Assembly: GCA_038400315.1 (NCBI GenBank) | Contig: CP151667.1 | Span: forward strand, 6,645,174-6,709,173 | Source of the DNA: Isosphaeraceae bacterium EP7 | GTDB lineage: Bacteria > Planctomycetota > Planctomycetia > Isosphaerales > Isosphaeraceae | Length of the DNA stretch: 64,000 bases | Direction of reading: 5' to 3' | Shown: one piece after another, positions 9,312 through 18,131 of the stretch | How positions within the stretch are numbered: position 1 is the first letter of the stretch | Layout of the letters: each line of letters starts with the position of its first letter | Position numbers and translations under genes: made by a program | The notes under the pieces: generated by a model | Databases searched by the model: none | Seen by the model: the letters and a program-made list of their open reading frames with translations, nothing else | Told to the model about the DNA's origin: nothing

Positions 9312-9375
9312 GAGAGCGACCGAACCGGGCCCGCCGAACGAGCGACCCCGGCGCGGCAAGGATGAGGCCCTTTCG

Positions 9376-10422
9376 ATGTCGACGAAGAACGAACACAGAC
9401 TCCCGTTCGAGGCCCCCATCTACGAGATGGAAGCCCGCCTCGGCGAGATGGAGTCGATGTACGCCAGGACCAAGACCGGCCAGGAGACGCTCTCGGCGGA
9501 GGCCACCGAGCAGATCCGCCGGATGAGGCGCGAGCTGCTCAGCTTCAAGAAGACCGTCTACTCCAACCTCGACCCCTGGCAGACGGTGCAGGTCTCGAGG
9601 CACCAGAACCGCCCCCAGACCCGCGATTACCTGGAGCTGATCTTCGACCGATTCGTCGAGCTGCACGGCGACCGTGCCATCGGCAATGACATGGCGATGG
9701 TCACCGGCCTGGCCCACTTGGGCGACGCCAAGGTGATGTTCGTCGGCCACCAGAAAGGGAAGAACCTGGTCGAGCGCACCAGCTGCAACTTCGGCTGCGC
9801 CCACCCCGAAGGCTACCGCAAGGCGATGGTCAAGATGCGCATGGCCGCCAAGTTCGGCCTGCCCATCGTCACGTTCATCGACACCCCGGGGGCCTACCCG
9901 GGGATCGCCGCCGAGGAGCGTGGCGTGGCCGCGATCATCGCCGAGAACCTGATGGAGATGAGCCAGCTGGAGACGCCAATCGTCTGCGTCGTGATCGGCG
10001 AAGGGGGCTCCGGCGGGGCGATCGGCATCGGCGTGGGCGACCGCGTGGCGATGCTGGAGCACGCCTATTACTCCGTCATCAGCCCCGAAGGGTGCGCCAC
10101 GATCCTCTGGAAAGACGCCAAGCACGCCGACAAGGCGGCACGGGCCCTGAAAATGACGGGCAAGGACCTGCTCGCCATGGGCGTCGTCGACGAGGTCATC
10201 GCCGAGCCCATCGGGGGTGCCCATCGCGACCATCGCGAGGCGGCCGCGTCGCTGAAGTCGTACCTCATCCGCTCGATCCGAGAGTTGAAGGACCTGCCCC
10301 GCGACCAGCTCCTCGACCAACGTTACGCCAAGTTCCGGCGCATCGGCGTCTTCGTCGAGGAGCAGGCGCAGGAATACTCCGGCGAACTCAACGGCCAGCC
10401 GGCCGAGCCGACCCTATCCTGA
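9376..10422 (+). CDS. accA: Acetyl-CoA carboxylase carboxyltransferase subunit alpha
   Basis: A 348-residue AccA, the alpha half of the carboxyltransferase that moves CO2 from carboxybiotin to acetyl-CoA to give malonyl-CoA. Family sequences are clear: ELHGDRAIGND, GRxQGR-like GHQKGKN, NFGCAHPEGYRKA, TFIDTPGAYPG and EGGSGGAIGIGVGD, the crotonase-fold oxyanion region. It is slightly longer than the E. coli protein. The N-terminal part contains the usual coiled segment. The beta subunit AccD is not in the window, so the complex is encoded from separate loci. A strong hairpin follows the gene. Confidence 0.97.
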   Translation: MSTKNEHRLPFEAPIYEMEARLGEMESMYARTKTGQETLSAEATEQIRRMRRELLSFKKTVYSNLDPWQTVQVSRHQNRPQTRDYLELIFDRFVELHGDRAIGNDMAMVTGLAHLGDAKVMFVGHQKGKNLVERTSCNFGCAHPEGYRKAMVKMRMAAKFGLPIVTFIDTPGAYPGIAAEERGVAAIIAENLMEMSQLETPIVCVVIGEGGSGGAIGIGVGDRVAMLEHAYYSVISPEGCATILWKDAKHADKAARALKMTGKDLLAMGVVDEVIAEPIGGAHRDHREAAASLKSYLIRSIRELKDLPRDQLLDQRYAKFRRIGVFVEEQAQEYSGELNGQPAEPTLS

Positions 10423-10429
10423 AACGGCG

Positions 10430-10457
10430 GCGGGCCCGGTCGCAACCCCGGGCCCGC
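10430..10457. terminator. Bidirectional hairpin between accA and dipeptidase
   Basis: A perfect 10-bp stem (GCGGGCCCGG / CCGGGCCCGC) with an 8-base loop sits between two convergent genes, 8 bases after the accA stop. Position and symmetry suggest a shared terminator, without a clear T-tract. Confidence 0.6.
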
Positions 10458-10486
10458 ATCCAGCCTCGAATCCGCACCCGAACGAA

Positions 10487-11899
10487 TCAGGCCTTGGGCC
10501 TGAAAGTCCCTTCGGGCAGGGCCGCCAGGTTCTCGAAGAGGTGGGTGATCGAGGTCATCAGCTTGACCCAATCCCCTTCGTGCAGGCTCTCATTGGGGGC
10601 GTGGGGGTTGCTCTGGGCGTCGGAGATGCCGAGCAGGAGCGCGGGGACGTTGCCGAGCAATTCCGCGACCGGCCCGACGAAGCCGATGGTGCCGCCGGCG
10701 CCGATCGGCACCGGCTCTTTCTGGTAGCCCTGCCGGAGGGCGTCGAGCGCGGCGGTGAAGGCCGGGCCGGTCGGGTCGGTGATCCACCACGAGGCGGGCT
10801 TGTCTCGCTGGGTCACGCTCACCCGAGTTCCCCACGGGGGGTTGGCCGTGAGGTAATCGCGGACCTGCTCGAACGCCTCGGCCGGTTCCTGGTCGGGGAC
10901 GATCCGGCACGAGACCACGGCCGAAGCCCTGGGAAGCACCTGGTTTGAGGCAGCCCCGATTGAGGATGCCTCCTGGGCGATGACGCTGATGGCCGGCCTG
11001 CGCCAGGTCGCCTCGTACCAATCCAGGCCCTGGGGGACGCCGAGCTGGACGCCCGGCAGGACGCCGAAGTCGCGCCGGACCTGTTCCTCGTCCCAGCCGA
11101 TCCCGCGGATCGTCGCGCGTTCGGCTTCGGTCAGGGGCCGAACGCGGTCGTTGTAATGAGGGATCGGGATCGGGCCCTCGCCCCAGAAGAGGCGTGAGAG
11201 GACGACATTCAGGGCGATGGCGGCGTCGGCCAGGCCGCCGCCGACGAATCCGCTGTGCGACGGCGCCGTCGCGCTCTCGACCTCGACGAGCATCGAGAGG
11301 ACGCCGCGGAGCGAGTACGTGATCGACGGCGTGCCGGTCTTGATGTTCTCGGTGTCGGTGACGACCATCAGGTCGGACCGGAGCAGGTCGCGGTTGGCCT
11401 TGAAGAAGCTGAGCAGGTTGGGCGAGCCGACCTCCTCTTCCCCTTCGATAATCACCTTCACGTTGACCGGGAGCCGACCGTCGGACTTCAGGAATGCGGC
11501 GATCGCGGCGATCTGAGCGACGACGCCCCCCTTGTCGTCGCAACTGCCGCGGCCGTAGAGCCTTCCCCCGCGTGGCGTCAGCTCCAAAGGAGGAGAGAGC
11601 CACTGGTCGGCGAAGTTAATCGGCTGGACGTCGTGGTGCGAGTAAAGGAGGACGGTGGGAGCCCCTGGGGCCCCAAGCCACTCGCCGAAGACGTAGGGAT
11701 TGGATCCCTCAGACCGGAGGGTCTGGATGTTCTGAAGCCCGGCCGACTCCATCATCGAGGCGACCAGCTCTGCCGAAAGGTCGATCTCGGCCTGATGCTG
11801 GCCGTCGTTGCTGACGCTGGCAATCTGAACCAGGCGGGCGAGCGATTGGATGTGCTCGGCGTGATGCGCCTTCAGGTACTGGCGGGGCACATCCGACAT
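10487..11899 (-). CDS. M20 family dipeptidase (zinc metallopeptidase)
   Basis: A 470-residue cytosolic M20 peptidase resembling carnosinase/CNDP-like dipeptidases, which cleave dipeptides with a two-zinc centre. Metal and catalytic motifs are in order: LLYSHHDVQP (His plus Asp), GRGSCDDKGG (bridging Asp), IEGEEEVGS (catalytic Glu pair), VVTDTEN, and a C-terminal NPHAPNE His. The dimerisation domain lies between. ATG 11899 is chosen because GAGGA lies about 9 bases upstream and it gives the normal M20 N-terminus; the frame is open further upstream without homology. It is convergent with accA. The physiological peptide substrate is unknown. Confidence 0.93.
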   Translation of the reverse strand: MSDVPRQYLKAHHAEHIQSLARLVQIASVSNDGQHQAEIDLSAELVASMMESAGLQNIQTLRSEGSNPYVFGEWLGAPGAPTVLLYSHHDVQPINFADQWLSPPLELTPRGGRLYGRGSCDDKGGVVAQIAAIAAFLKSDGRLPVNVKVIIEGEEEVGSPNLLSFFKANRDLLRSDLMVVTDTENIKTGTPSITYSLRGVLSMLVEVESATAPSHSGFVGGGLADAAIALNVVLSRLFWGEGPIPIPHYNDRVRPLTEAERATIRGIGWDEEQVRRDFGVLPGVQLGVPQGLDWYEATWRRPAISVIAQEASSIGAASNQVLPRASAVVSCRIVPDQEPAEAFEQVRDYLTANPPWGTRVSVTQRDKPASWWITDPTGPAFTAALDALRQGYQKEPVPIGAGGTIGFVGPVAELLGNVPALLLGISDAQSNPHAPNESLHEGDWVKLMTSITHLFENLAALPEGTFRPKA

Positions 11900-12079
11900 G
11901 ACCGGGAGTCCTCGGGCGGACCTCCCGCCATCGGCCACACCGACACGCGTCGTGCGACCTCCGCGAGTTCCGTTCCGCCGTCCGGATCCGATGGTAGGAG
12001 CGCCCTGGCCGACGGTCAAGATCCGAAAATCCGCGGAAGTCTTGCAAAGTCGACCACCAAGGCATGTCCCGGACACGGC

Positions 12080-13900
12080 TTACCGGTCGCGTGCATCCTC
12101 GGGGAGCTTGATCACCTGGCCGGCGACAACACGGACGTCGTCGCCCAGAAGATCGCGATTCAGGTCGATGATCTCGGCCGCGCGATGCGAGTCGCCGAGC
12201 TTCTTCTTGGCGATGCTTCGAAGCGTGTCATAAGCCCGGACGCGATATCGGGGATACTCCTCCTGATATTGCGGGTCGATCGGGTCGCGGTCTCCCTGGA
12301 GAACGGCCGCGGACCGGGGCCTGGGAGGAGCGATGGGCAGGGCGATCGCCTCGTCGGTCGCCTGTGTCGCGGACGCGACTCGCTTCGTCTTGGTCACCGG
12401 CCTGGCCGCGCCGCCCGCCTGCGCCAACGGCTTGCCCGCTGGGACGATCAGCGACCGGTCGAGCTGCTCCGGCGGGGGGATCAGGATCGTCTGGCCTTCA
12501 GTCAACTCGCCGGGCCGAGGGACCTTCGACCGGTTGGCCGACCAGAGGGCCCTCGAGAACCGGCCCGATCCATAATAGTTCTGCGAGATCGAGTCGAAGC
12601 TGTCGCCACCACGCACGAGATGGTGGATCGGTTGGACGCGCTCCTTCTTCAGGTCGTCCGAGGATTCAGCGAGCGAGGTGGCCGAGCCGGCGATGATGAC
12701 ACCGCCGCCGGCCGCACCGATCAGGCGATTCTTCGCGTTGGGCAGCGTCACCCAGGGCCCCTTGGGCTCGATGGAGGCGCGCGCAGGGAGGGCGACCGGC
12801 TCGGTCGATGCCGGTGTCAACGTGAAGACGGGAACGTCGGCGGAGGGCTTCGGCGCAATCGCCTCGGGTTGAGGGCTGGCCTTCACCTCGGGCGCAGCGG
12901 CGGGAGGAGGCGTGGTTGTAGCGAGAGCCGGAGCTGCGGCCGGCGTCTCGACCTCGGGGAGCGTGGAGGTGACTTGCTGGCTCGGCGCAGGCGGCACCTC
13001 CGCAGGGGCAGGAGGGGCCGGCTGTCCGGCTTGTTCGGGCGTCGGCAAGGCCGTCACGGCCGCGGGCTCGGGTTCGGCGGGCAGAGGATTCGCCTCGGCG
13101 ACGGGCGGCAAAACGGGCACCGGCGGCGCTTCCGAAGCCACCGGGAGCGCACCGGCCAGGGGATCGGTCGGCGCGGGCACCGGCACCGGAGGTGCGGGCG
13201 GTTCCGGCGGATTCATGCCGGGTTCCGTGGGCGAGTTCGCAGCCACCGGCGGAGCAACGGCGGGCGTCGCGGCCACAGGGTCCTTCTCGTCATCGGGCGG
13301 AAGGGTCGGAAGCCCCGCGTCGACGGCCTCGGCCTTGGCGGAATCGGTCGGTGCCGTCTCGTTGGATGCGACCGGAGTCGGCGGAGGGGTCGGCGCCTCC
13401 TCGAGATTGGCAGTGCCCTCTACCGCAAGGCTCATGATCGGCGGAGGGTCGTTCGATGGCTGGCGGTTCACCTTGTCGAGGGCGGCGACCTCGATCGGCG
13501 ATCCGTCGGATTTCTTCTTGACCGTTGGCGCCCCCCGGGGGTGCGTCGGGACGTCGCCCTTCTTCCGGTTGATCACCAGCACCGTGACGAGGACCAGGAA
13601 CGAGAGGAGCGAAGCGATGCCGACCCGCGTCTCCCATCGGCCGGGCAGGGTGAGTCGGCCCAGGCTCAGTCGCCCCCGCGAGGGCGGAGCGTCGACCTCG
13701 GGAAGGTCGGCGTCGGGGAGACGGTCGGCCGAGGAGACCGCGACGTCGTGCGATTGAGCCAGGTCGGAGTCGATCGGCGTGCCTAGCCCGGAGCCGAACG
13801 AGTCGAGCGGCGCCTGGGACTCGTGATCGTTCAACGGCCGATCCGACCCGCCGTCATGCGGAGGCTCGGTGGCGTCGGAGGTCCAATGAGATTCGGACAT
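12080..13900 (-). CDS. LysM-domain membrane protein with long Pro/Ala-rich linker
   Basis: A 606-residue bitopic protein. Residues 1-90 are acidic and cytoplasmic, a transmembrane helix (GIASLLSFLVLVTVLVI) follows at about 93-109, then about 300 residues rich in Pro, Ala, Val and Glu. Two LysM-type modules close the protein: one near HHLVRGGDSFDSISQNYYG ending TILIPPP, one at YRVRAYDTLRSIAKKKLGD ending QVIKLPED. LysM domains bind glycan chains such as peptidoglycan. The start overlaps the 3' end of rsmH by 70 bases, so it is probably translated from the same mRNA. It occupies the place that ftsL has in classical mraW clusters but has no visible homology to FtsL. A cell-envelope anchoring role is inferred. 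Confidence 0.85.
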   Translation of the reverse strand: MSESHWTSDATEPPHDGGSDRPLNDHESQAPLDSFGSGLGTPIDSDLAQSHDVAVSSADRLPDADLPEVDAPPSRGRLSLGRLTLPGRWETRVGIASLLSFLVLVTVLVINRKKGDVPTHPRGAPTVKKKSDGSPIEVAALDKVNRQPSNDPPPIMSLAVEGTANLEEAPTPPPTPVASNETAPTDSAKAEAVDAGLPTLPPDDEKDPVAATPAVAPPVAANSPTEPGMNPPEPPAPPVPVPAPTDPLAGALPVASEAPPVPVLPPVAEANPLPAEPEPAAVTALPTPEQAGQPAPPAPAEVPPAPSQQVTSTLPEVETPAAAPALATTTPPPAAAPEVKASPQPEAIAPKPSADVPVFTLTPASTEPVALPARASIEPKGPWVTLPNAKNRLIGAAGGGVIIAGSATSLAESSDDLKKERVQPIHHLVRGGDSFDSISQNYYGSGRFSRALWSANRSKVPRPGELTEGQTILIPPPEQLDRSLIVPAGKPLAQAGGAARPVTKTKRVASATQATDEAIALPIAPPRPRSAAVLQGDRDPIDPQYQEEYPRYRVRAYDTLRSIAKKKLGDSHRAAEIIDLNRDLLGDDVRVVAGQVIKLPEDARDR

Positions 13901-14784
13901 CGCTCGGCGGCCCTCAGTTTAGCGCTGCGAGACCGGGGGTTGGCGGCCAGTTCCTCGGGCGTCGCGGTGACGGGCTTCCGAGTCAAAGGGATCAGGTCGC
14001 GGTCGTCCCGGAAGGCTTCCTTGACCCGCCGGTCTTCCAGCGAGTGGAAGCTGATGATCGCGGCGCGGCCCCCGGCCTTGAGCAAGTCGGGGAGTTGTGC
14101 CAGCACGGACTCCAAGTGTCCCAGTTCGTCGTTGACGGCGATCCTGAGGGCCTGGAAGACTCGGGTGGCGGGGTCGATCGGGCCCCACTTCCCCGGAACG
14201 CTCTTGCGGACGACATCGGCCAGCTGGACGCTGGTCTTGAACGGCTCGATACGCCTGACCTCGACAATCCGCTTCGCGATCCGTCGGCTGTGCCGCTCTT
14301 CCCCATACTGGAAGAAGAGGTCTGCCAGTTCGTCGGCCGAGAGTTCGTTGACCAGGTCGGCGGCCGTCTGCCTGATGTCGGGGCCGAATCGCATGTCGAG
14401 CGGACCGTCTGCCCCGAAGCTGAAGCCCCGATCTGTCCAGGCGAGCTGGTCGGAGGAGAGCCCCAGGTCGAGAAGAATGCCGTCGACCTGATCGATCTGG
14501 AGGTCATCGAGGACCTTGCCGACATCGGAATAGGCGGACCGGACGAGATTGACGGGGAGGCCGAGCGTCGAGGCTTCGGCCAGTGCGAGCATCTCCGGGT
14601 CACGGTCCAGACCGATCACAAGGCCGGTCGGGCCGACCAAGGCCGCAAGGGCCGCAGCATGCCCCCCGGCCCCGACGGTCCCGTCGACCAGGACGGCACC
14701 CTCGCGGGGCGCCAGCCAGGCGACGACCTCATCGAGCAGGACGGGCCGATGCAATGGGATTGGAGACGCCAGATCGCCAGGCAA
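13831..14784 (-). CDS. rsmH: 16S rRNA (cytosine(1402)-N(4))-methyltransferase
   Basis: A 317-residue RsmH/MraW that methylates N4 of C1402 in 16S rRNA using S-adenosylmethionine. Motifs include HRPVLLDEVV, the SAM-binding VDGTVGAGGHAAA, GLDRDPEML, LDLGLSSDQL, GPLDMRF and the C-terminal SFHSLEDRRVKEAF. The start is a TTG at 14784; no in-frame ATG gives a sensible N-terminus, and no strong ribosome site is seen, so the start is uncertain by about 10 codons. It overlaps the following LysM gene. mraZ, ftsL, ftsI and mur genes are not next to it, in line with the broken-up division cluster of planctomycetes. Confidence 0.95.
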   Translation of the reverse strand: MPGDLASPIPLHRPVLLDEVVAWLAPREGAVLVDGTVGAGGHAAALAALVGPTGLVIGLDRDPEMLALAEASTLGLPVNLVRSAYSDVGKVLDDLQIDQVDGILLDLGLSSDQLAWTDRGFSFGADGPLDMRFGPDIRQTAADLVNELSADELADLFFQYGEERHSRRIAKRIVEVRRIEPFKTSVQLADVVRKSVPGKWGPIDPATRVFQALRIAVNDELGHLESVLAQLPDLLKAGGRAAIISFHSLEDRRVKEAFRDDRDLIPLTRKPVTATPEELAANPRSRSAKLRAAERCPNLIGPPTPPSLRMTAGRIGR

Positions 14785-15128
14785 GGCCAGCTCGTTTCAA
14801 GGTCGGAGGAGGTGCGTCGAGGTGAAGAGACGGGCAGCCCGGACTGACTCCGGCAGGTCCGAATCTATCCGACTGGCCGATGCTGTCAAGGTCGGCCGGG
14901 GTGGTCGCCGACCTCGCCGGGTGAAACCCAGCGACGACCTTCGCCAGTGCCGGGTCCGGCCGTCAATCGAAAATGCCCGGCATGTGGGGCAAACCCGACC
15001 GAATCCGCGTTCGTCCACGGGGCGGGAGGACGACCTCCCGAGATTTCATCGTCCCCGGCGTTGCTGCCGGGCGATGCTGGGGCGGGGCCCAGGGCTGTCT
15101 CCGACGATCTCAGCCCCTTCGGCGGGCT
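14785..15128. other. Intergenic region upstream of rsmH
   Basis: About 344 bases between the NYN gene end and rsmH. It carries a probable promoter for rsmH (14862-14889). No MraZ gene or MraZ-type direct repeats were recognised. Confidence 0.55.
14862..14889 (-). promoter_or_regulatory. Possible sigma70-type promoter for rsmH-LysM
   Basis: On the minus strand a perfect TTGACA is followed after 16 bases by TAGATT, which would give a leader of about 70 nt before the rsmH start. Consensus match only. Confidence 0.42.
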
Positions 15129-15974
15129 TCAGTGAGTCTTGCGAGCCTGCGGCTGCCCTTGCCTGGGCGAGAGAGAGGGCTTGGGGCTTTCGCGCTCGCC
15201 GAAGCGGGTCACGACGTAGGTGCCGCTCTTGTGATTGCGCTCGATGTCGATGACGCCCTCGTTGTCGGCAGCCTCGAGCATGTGGGTGAAGCTGCGGAAG
15301 CCGTAGTAGCTCTCGTCGAAGGACGGCTTCTTCCGCTTCATGGTGTCCTTGATCATCGACGCGTACAGGAACTCGTGATTCTCACGCCTCAGGGCGCTGC
15401 AGGCATCGATCATCAGCGAATAGAGCTCGCGTTTGCGCTCGGGCAAGTCGGCGTAGAGGTTCGTGACGAGCTGCTGGTCGTCTTGCTCCTGGCGCTCGAG
15501 GTCTTCGTAATAGATGAACTCGTCGCAATTGTCCCGGAGCAGTTCAGAGGTCGAGCCCTTCATGCCCAGGCCGATGACGTGCTTGCCGTTCTCCTTGAGC
15601 TTGGAGACGAGCGGCGAGAAGTCGCTGTCGCCGGAGACGATGACGAACGTATCCACGTGTGGCTTGGACCAGGCCAAGTCCATGGCATCGACAACCAGGC
15701 GGATGTCGGCCGAGTTCTTGCCGGTCTGGCTCCGCTTGGGGATCTCGATGAGCTCAATGGCCGCCTCGTGGAAGGGGGCCGTATAGGCCTGATACCGACT
15801 CCAGTCGGCGTAGGCCTTCTTGACGATCAGCTTGCCCTTCTCGACCAGCCGTTCGAGGACCTTCTGGATCTCGAATTTGGTCTTGCGCTGATTCTGGAAA
15901 CCCATGGCGAGGTTTTCCAGGTCGATAAATACGGCAAGGCTGCGATCCCGATCGGTGTTCGCCATGGACGTCAC
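15129..15974 (-). CDS. NYN domain (LabA/DUF88-like) protein with C-terminal LOTUS/OST-HTH-like domain
   Basis: A 281-residue protein with an N-terminal PIN-like NYN nuclease fold: LAVFIDLENLA carries the first conserved Asp, ADIRLVVDAMDLA the second, and IVSGDSDFSPLVSKLKENG the third acidic cluster. This set predicts metal-dependent RNase activity. Residues from about 185 (ERKRELYSLMIDACSAL to SGTYVVTRFG) look like an OST-HTH/LOTUS winged-helix domain that binds RNA. GTG 15974 has AAGG 6 bases upstream and is preferred; ATG 15965 would remove three residues. It is transcribed alone. The RNA target is unknown. Confidence 0.88.
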   Translation of the reverse strand: MTSMANTDRDRSLAVFIDLENLAMGFQNQRKTKFEIQKVLERLVEKGKLIVKKAYADWSRYQAYTAPFHEAAIELIEIPKRSQTGKNSADIRLVVDAMDLAWSKPHVDTFVIVSGDSDFSPLVSKLKENGKHVIGLGMKGSTSELLRDNCDEFIYYEDLERQEQDDQQLVTNLYADLPERKRELYSLMIDACSALRRENHEFLYASMIKDTMKRKKPSFDESYYGFRSFTHMLEAADNEGVIDIERNHKSGTYVVTRFGERESPKPSLSPRQGQPQARKTH

Positions 15975-16149
15975 GTCGCGCCTTGCACGGGAGAGGGGAT
16001 GGGAATATCGAGGCTGGGGCCTCGGGTGAAAGCCCCCGAGGTTTTATGACGAAGCCGACGACACCAGAAACGATGCCGGCCGCAATCTCGCCCCAACCTC
16101 GGGGATTTCCGCGGACGACTCGGCGAACCAGGACCGATCCCGATCCGGC

Positions 16150-16443
16150 TCAGCCGCCGACACCGTACCAGCCGCCGCCCGCATACATGTCGCGGACAGT
16201 CCGGCGAGGGCGGGACTCGTTGACCTTCAAGGCTCGATCGCGATGATCGCTATTATTCAGGGCCGTGATGGCAGCCTGGGCCTCATCGCCATTAGCCATC
16301 TCGACCAGGCCGAAGCCGCGGGACTGGCCGGTGCGGGATTTGACCTGCACTTCAGCGAACGTCACCGCGCCAAAAGGCTCGAAGAGGGCCCGGAGGTCGT
16401 CCGAAGTCATTGCGTAATCGAGGTTCCCGACGTAAATGATCAT
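16150..16443 (-). CDS. RRM-domain RNA-binding protein
   Basis: A 97-residue single-RRM protein of the glycine-tailed bacterial type. RNP2 is IYVGNL near the N-terminus and RNP1 is RGFGLVEM at the centre; the alpha/beta order of an RRM is complete, followed by a short basic and Gly-rich tail (GGGWYGVGG). ATG 16443 is used because the RRM begins immediately after it; the open frame extends 11 codons upstream. AGGAG is present 12 bases before, a rather long spacing. Such proteins act as RNA chaperones, often cold- or stress-induced; the role here is inferred from family only. It is divergent from the carbonic anhydrase gene. Confidence 0.9.
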   Translation of the reverse strand: MIIYVGNLDYAMTSDDLRALFEPFGAVTFAEVQVKSRTGQSRGFGLVEMANGDEAQAAITALNNSDHRDRALKVNESRPRRTVRDMYAGGGWYGVGG

Positions 16444-16885
16444 GAGCGGACTGAACTCCTGGATCGATGGCGACACGCGACCGGCGGCCCGCCTGCGCGA
16501 TCGGACTTCGGGCCCGGTCGACCGATAGGATGGGCCGCGTCATCATCGCAGAAGCCCGGCCGATCGATACGGGGCCACCATCTCCGCTCGCTTAGCCCGG
16601 CGTCTCGCCATGACCTGGGCCGGGTGCATTCCCTGCGGGCGCGGATGGGTCTCTGATCTGCCGTGCAACGCCGTGACAGGTCGATGCGCCTTCGGCACGT
16701 CCGGTCAGTATAACGGCAGCACCGCTCGACCGCCAGCATACTCCTCGCGCTCTTTCTTCTCCGCGAGCCGAGTCCGTGCCCCCAACGGTCCCTTTCCCTG
16801 CGCCGTCGATGGTATTCACGGGGTCTCGCGAGTACCATCGTGCGCGATCCGGGCGAGAGTTGAGCGTCGAGGGCACATCACGACC
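16444..16885. other. Divergent intergenic region RRM / carbonic anhydrase
   Basis: About 442 bases. A minus-strand TATACT (16712-16707) could be a -10 box for the RRM gene with a long leader of over 250 nt, as seen for cold-shock-type genes, but no good -35 box accompanies it. No gene is supported. Confidence 0.45.
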
Positions 16886-17755
16886 ATGCTGGACATCATC
16901 TACCGGTACGACCCACGCTGGGGGCTCGAGCGACTCTTGCCGGTCGACGCCGCGGATGCCCGCCGGATGCTGGAGCAGGGCAACCGCGAATTCGCCCAGA
17001 TGGTCGAATTCGACAAGGGTGATGAGTCGACGACGACGCGGATCGTCCCCATCGACCTCGAAGAGTTGGGCGTCGCGCCCGCGGACGGGACGGCCCCACT
17101 GCACTCGCCCTTCGCGGTCGTGCTGGGATGCTCCGACGCGAGGGTGCCGACCGAGTTGATTTTCCACCAGTCGTGCAATGACATGTTCGTCGTCCGGGTG
17201 GCGGGCCATGTCCTGGGCAGCGAGTGCCTTGGGAGCATCGACTACGCGATCGGCACGCTGGCCGAGAGCCTGAAGGTTGTCGTCGTCCTGGGCCACAGCC
17301 GATGCGGCGCGATCACGGCGGCCGTCGACACGTTCCTCGCGCCGGCGAACTACCTCTCTTACTCGAACTCCCACCACCTCCGCTCGATCCTCGATCGTCT
17401 CCTCTCCACGGTCCAAGGGGCCGCGAAGACGTTAGTCGGCATCTGGGGCGATTCGGTGGTCGAGAGGCCCGGGTATCGCGATGCACTGATCGAGATGTCC
17501 GTCACGCTGAACGCCGCTGTGGTCGCCCACACACTCCGGCGAGAATATCCGCAGCAGGGCGATTCCAGGATCGAGGTCGTTTTCGGTGTGTACGACCTTG
17601 TGACTCGCAAAGTCGGGGCACGGGGCCTCGCGGACGAGGCCGAGGAGGGCGACTCACACCTGGGAGATCCGCCCGAGAACCTCGCCGAGTTCCTGGTATT
17701 CTCCAGCCGCCTCGCACGGCACCACACCATTCGCAAACTCCTGGAACTCGATTAA
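16886..17755 (+). CDS. Beta-class carbonic anhydrase
   Basis: A 289-residue zinc enzyme interconverting CO2 and bicarbonate. The zinc site is complete: Cys82 in LGCSDARVP with the Asp84-Arg86 dyad, and His137 plus Cys140 in LGHSRCGA. The N-terminal 60 residues before the core and an insertion (APADGTAPLHS) make it longer than the minimal 220-residue enzymes. ATG 16886 is chosen because MLDIIYRYDP leads directly into the family; the ribosome site (GAGGG) is 12-13 bases away. A strong terminator hairpin follows directly after the stop. Likely role is supply of bicarbonate, for example to acetyl-CoA carboxylase, but no operon link exists. Confidence 0.92.
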   Translation: MLDIIYRYDPRWGLERLLPVDAADARRMLEQGNREFAQMVEFDKGDESTTTRIVPIDLEELGVAPADGTAPLHSPFAVVLGCSDARVPTELIFHQSCNDMFVVRVAGHVLGSECLGSIDYAIGTLAESLKVVVVLGHSRCGAITAAVDTFLAPANYLSYSNSHHLRSILDRLLSTVQGAAKTLVGIWGDSVVERPGYRDALIEMSVTLNAAVVAHTLRREYPQQGDSRIEVVFGVYDLVTRKVGARGLADEAEEGDSHLGDPPENLAEFLVFSSRLARHHTIRKLLELD

Positions 17756-17762
17756 CGAAAAA

Positions 17763-17795
17763 ACGGGCTAGGTGGGCTTAGCCCACCCAGCCCGT
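17763..17795. terminator. Strong terminator hairpin after carbonic anhydrase
   Basis: ACGGGCT-A-GGTGGGC and GCCCACC-C-AGCCCGT form a 14-bp stem with one internal mismatch and a TTA loop, 7 bases after the stop codon. An A-run just upstream would also serve as a T-tract for transcription from the other strand. Confidence 0.75.
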
Positions 17796-17909
17796 GCCGG
17801 TGTCGAACGAATTGATCTGATTTTGCCAGGGTGGGCCCCCAGAATACGGGCGACTCGTACCGGTTCGCGAACCCATCCCAGGCCTCGAGCCATTTCGGAG
17901 CCGACGATC

Positions 17910-18131
17910 ATGATTAATGAGCAACTCCTGTCGCTACTCGTTTGCCCGATGGGTAAAGCCCCACTGAAGCTCGAAGGAGATCAACTCGTCTGCACACGAT
18001 GCGGGGCGCGATTCCGCATCCAGGACGACATCCCGAATATGCTCATCGAGGAGGCCGAGTTGCCGGAAGGGTGCGACACACCGGCCAACCTCGTCTGTGC
18101 GCGCGAGGGGGCCGTCAAGAGCCGCCCATAA
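17910..18131 (+). CDS. Trm112/UPF0434 family small zinc-ribbon-like protein
   Basis: A 73-residue protein of the Trm112 family, whose members often serve as small partner or activator subunits for methyltransferases. LLVCPMGKAPL and LVCTRCGARF mark the two halves of the zinc ribbon, and DDIPNML is the conserved C-terminal motif. The first pair lacks its second Cys (CPMG), leaving three cysteines; some bacterial members show similar loss, so this does not mean decay. ATG 17910 has GGAG about 10 bases upstream. It stands alone between the carbonic anhydrase and the end of the phage-like cassette. Confidence 0.88.
   Translation: MINEQLLSLLVCPMGKAPLKLEGDQLVCTRCGARFRIQDDIPNMLIEEAELPEGCDTPANLVCAREGAVKSRP

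Noticed and set aside
11255-13786. Long plus-strand open frame (843 codons) opposite the M20 and LysM genes
   Set aside because: It is antisense to two genes with clear domains, Arg/Gly-rich in composition and shows no family motifs; GC-rich codon bias creates such shadows.
17910-18131. Trm112-like gene as pseudogene because one Cys of the ribbon is missing
   Set aside because: The frame is intact and related proteins tolerate loss in the first CxxC; other conserved residues are kept.
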